From the NCBI GenBank assembly GCA_015863195.1, contig JACBXO010000007.1, positions 124,001 to 188,000 on the forward strand: DNA of 64,000 nt. The letters are read 5' to 3'. The stretch comes from Aerococcaceae bacterium DSM 111022 (GTDB lineage: Bacteria; Bacillota; Bacilli; Lactobacillales; Aerococcaceae). The notes under the pieces are model-generated. The model was not told where the DNA came from and ran no database searches. It saw only the letters and a program-made list of their open reading frames with translations. This document shows, piece by piece, positions 62,771 to 64,000 of this stretch; position 1 is the stretch's first letter; the number at the start of each line of letters is the position of its first letter. The position numbers and the translations under genes are program-made.

Positions 62771-62800
62771 AGAACTGCATCAGTTGTGCAGTTCTTTTTT
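62771..62800 (+). terminator. Rho-independent terminator
   Basis: AGAACTGCA pairs with TGCAGTTCT, then six T. It ends the aldolase gene. Confidence 0.85.
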
Positions 62801-62987
62801 GATGCTATTTTTTAATAAAAAACTAATATTTATATAACTCCTTAGTCAATGCATTGATTGTTATGGTCCAAAATATTATCGCAGATGTAAAAATGAACGA
62901 TATTTAATTTAGATTGCTAACTATTCTATGTTATACTCTAATAGTTTGAAATAAAGGTTATGAAAATAACCGAGTTAAGGGGATAAA

Positions 62988-63677
62988 ATGATAAAAGCAA
63001 TTGGATTTGATTTAGACGATACTCTTTATGATCGCTATTTAGTTTATGAGAATGTTTATAAGGTAATGGAAGAATCAATCATTCAAACGGATACACCTTT
63101 TGAAGAGTTCAATGCCATGTACCAACAAAATTCAAGTAATGAGTATGAATTATTTATAAATGGTGAGAAGTCGAAAGAAGATTATCAATATGATCGCGTA
63201 ATTAAGACTTATAAACATTTTGGTCATCTCATTACAAAAAATGATGCGATTATTTTTAACGCATTATATGAATATTATCGTTCTAAAATTGTTCTAAGAC
63301 CAGGGGCTGTAGAATTGTTTGAAGAATTAAAAGAGAAGGGATATCTTTTATTTATTCTGACAAATGGGACGGAAGAAGGACAATATAACAAACTAAAAAA
63401 TCTAGGGATGGAGCAGCATATTGATCCAAAATATTGGTTTGTTTCAGAAGAAATCGGCTTATCGAAACCAGATTTAGAAGTGTTTCAATATGTGCAAGAC
63501 AAAATTGGATTACAAGAAGACGAAATTGTTTTTATCGGGGATCACTTAGTTAATGACTGCTTAGCAGCGAAAACACATGGCTGGCAGTCGATTTATTTTA
63601 ATTTCGATAGCATTGAGAATACATTAGTTCAGTGTTTAGAAATTAAAGAGTTTTCTGAATTAACTGGATATTATTAA
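62988..63677 (+). CDS. HAD superfamily hydrolase
   Basis: A 229-aa haloacid dehalogenase-like phosphatase: GFDLDDTLYD (nucleophile Asp), LTNGTEEGQ (Ser/Thr motif II) and EEIGLSKPDLEVF then FIGDHLVND (motifs III and IV). It has the cap layout of YjjG-like nucleotide phosphatases, but the substrate is not clear. ATG follows AAGGGG. A single-gene unit. Confidence 0.85.
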   Translation: MIKAIGFDLDDTLYDRYLVYENVYKVMEESIIQTDTPFEEFNAMYQQNSSNEYELFINGEKSKEDYQYDRVIKTYKHFGHLITKNDAIIFNALYEYYRSKIVLRPGAVELFEELKEKGYLLFILTNGTEEGQYNKLKNLGMEQHIDPKYWFVSEEIGLSKPDLEVFQYVQDKIGLQEDEIVFIGDHLVNDCLAAKTHGWQSIYFNFDSIENTLVQCLEIKEFSELTGYY

Positions 63678-63845
63678 TATATGTATTTAAAATACCATTT
63701 GTTCCGTTTGCATGCAGATGTGTTATAGAAAACGATATCAATGTTGCTGTGACAGGACAGGAAATGATTTTATCGAGGCTTATTGAGAGCATTTTTCGTT
63801 AAATCATGTTATACTTTTTTTATAAAAGTGTAAAGGGGAATTTTT

Positions 63846-64000
63846 ATGACGGATACTTGGAAAAATATTGAAGGTCAAAAAGATGAAATTGTAGGTAAAG
63901 TGAAAGAAGTCTATGGTAAAGCTACCGATAATATTGAAACACAAGCTAAAGGAATTGCCCAACAAGTCGAAGGTGAAATCAAGCAAGCTGCTGCAAAAGG
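63846..64000 (+). CDS. CsbD-like protein, truncated by the window end
   Basis: At ATG 63846 (after AAAGGGG) a frame begins MTDTWKNIEGQKDEIVG and continues to the window end without a stop. The first 45 residues match the CsbD-like protein at 61471 (KVKEVYGKATDN, QAKGIAQQVEGE). A -10-like TATACT lies near 63812. The C-terminus is outside the window. Confidence 0.8.
   Translation, partial: MTDTWKNIEGQKDEIVGKVKEVYGKATDNIETQAKGIAQQVEGEIKQAAAK

Noticed and set aside
1-64000. tRNA, rRNA, prophage or intact insertion sequence
   Set aside because: No cloverleaf, rRNA-like sequence, phage structural gene or transposase was recognised on either strand.

Overview
The window reads as ordinary chromosome of a low-GC Gram-positive bacterium of the order Lactobacillales. 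The evidence is AT-rich sequence with strong AGGAGG-type ribosome binding sites, frequent ATG/TTG/GTG starts, LysM surface proteins, PepF, an Xpt-type salvage enzyme and MgtC/ZIP/HMA metal genes. A member near Aerococcaceae or Carnobacteriaceae is my guess, not a demonstrated placement. No rRNA, tRNA, CRISPR array, phage module or intact insertion sequence was seen.

Layout. 0-15 kb: an MFS transporter; a five-LysM surface protein with a beta-lactamase-like domain; CPBP, YrdB and macro-domain genes; gene remnants; an oxidoreductase; a DUF1538 membrane protein with two PII-like genes; a peptidase C26 amidotransferase. Three genes here (4231-4818, 9297-9911, 13636-14703) are each broken by one in-frame stop with an otherwise intact frame. 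15-24 kb: an ABC-F ATPase behind a structured leader, pepF, a nitroreductase, an HD hydrolase, a PepSY protein, a large palindrome array and a two-gene ThrE exporter. 24-39 kb: housekeeping and stress enzymes, a MocR regulator lacking its PLP lysine, a MacB-like ABC transporter, xpt, a CofE-like ligase. 39-53 kb: an M20 peptidase plus transporter pair, a P1B-type ATPase, two HMA metallochaperone-like proteins, a PadR/DUF2812 pair, secreted histidine-rich proteins, an alkaline phosphatase with a PhoP-type box, and a Crp/Fnr regulator. 53-64 kb: MFS, HemW, ZIP, an MBL hydrolase, a 51-bp repeat array, a DUF3100/M20 operon, CsbD-like proteins, a transaldolase-family enzyme and a HAD phosphatase.

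The most coherent unexplained system is a compact FNR-type regulon. Four perfect TTGATN4ATCAA boxes (23816, 43571, 50686, 51341) and two near-matches (41528, 41644) each lie exactly 22 nt from a good -10 hexamer, the class II activation geometry centred at -41.5. They precede a 76-aa protein of unknown function, the P1B ATPase, both HMA proteins (one followed by a 95-aa helical protein) and the regulator gene itself. The regulator's recognition helix carries ETISR, the FNR-type ExxSR motif expected to read TTGAT.

A second theme is structured intergenic repeats. There are four arrays (51 bp x3, 41 bp x5, 92 bp x8 and 51 bp x11-12), each built on units with inverted repeats. One motif is shared between the 92-bp array and the flank of the last array, so they may belong to related hairpin elements.
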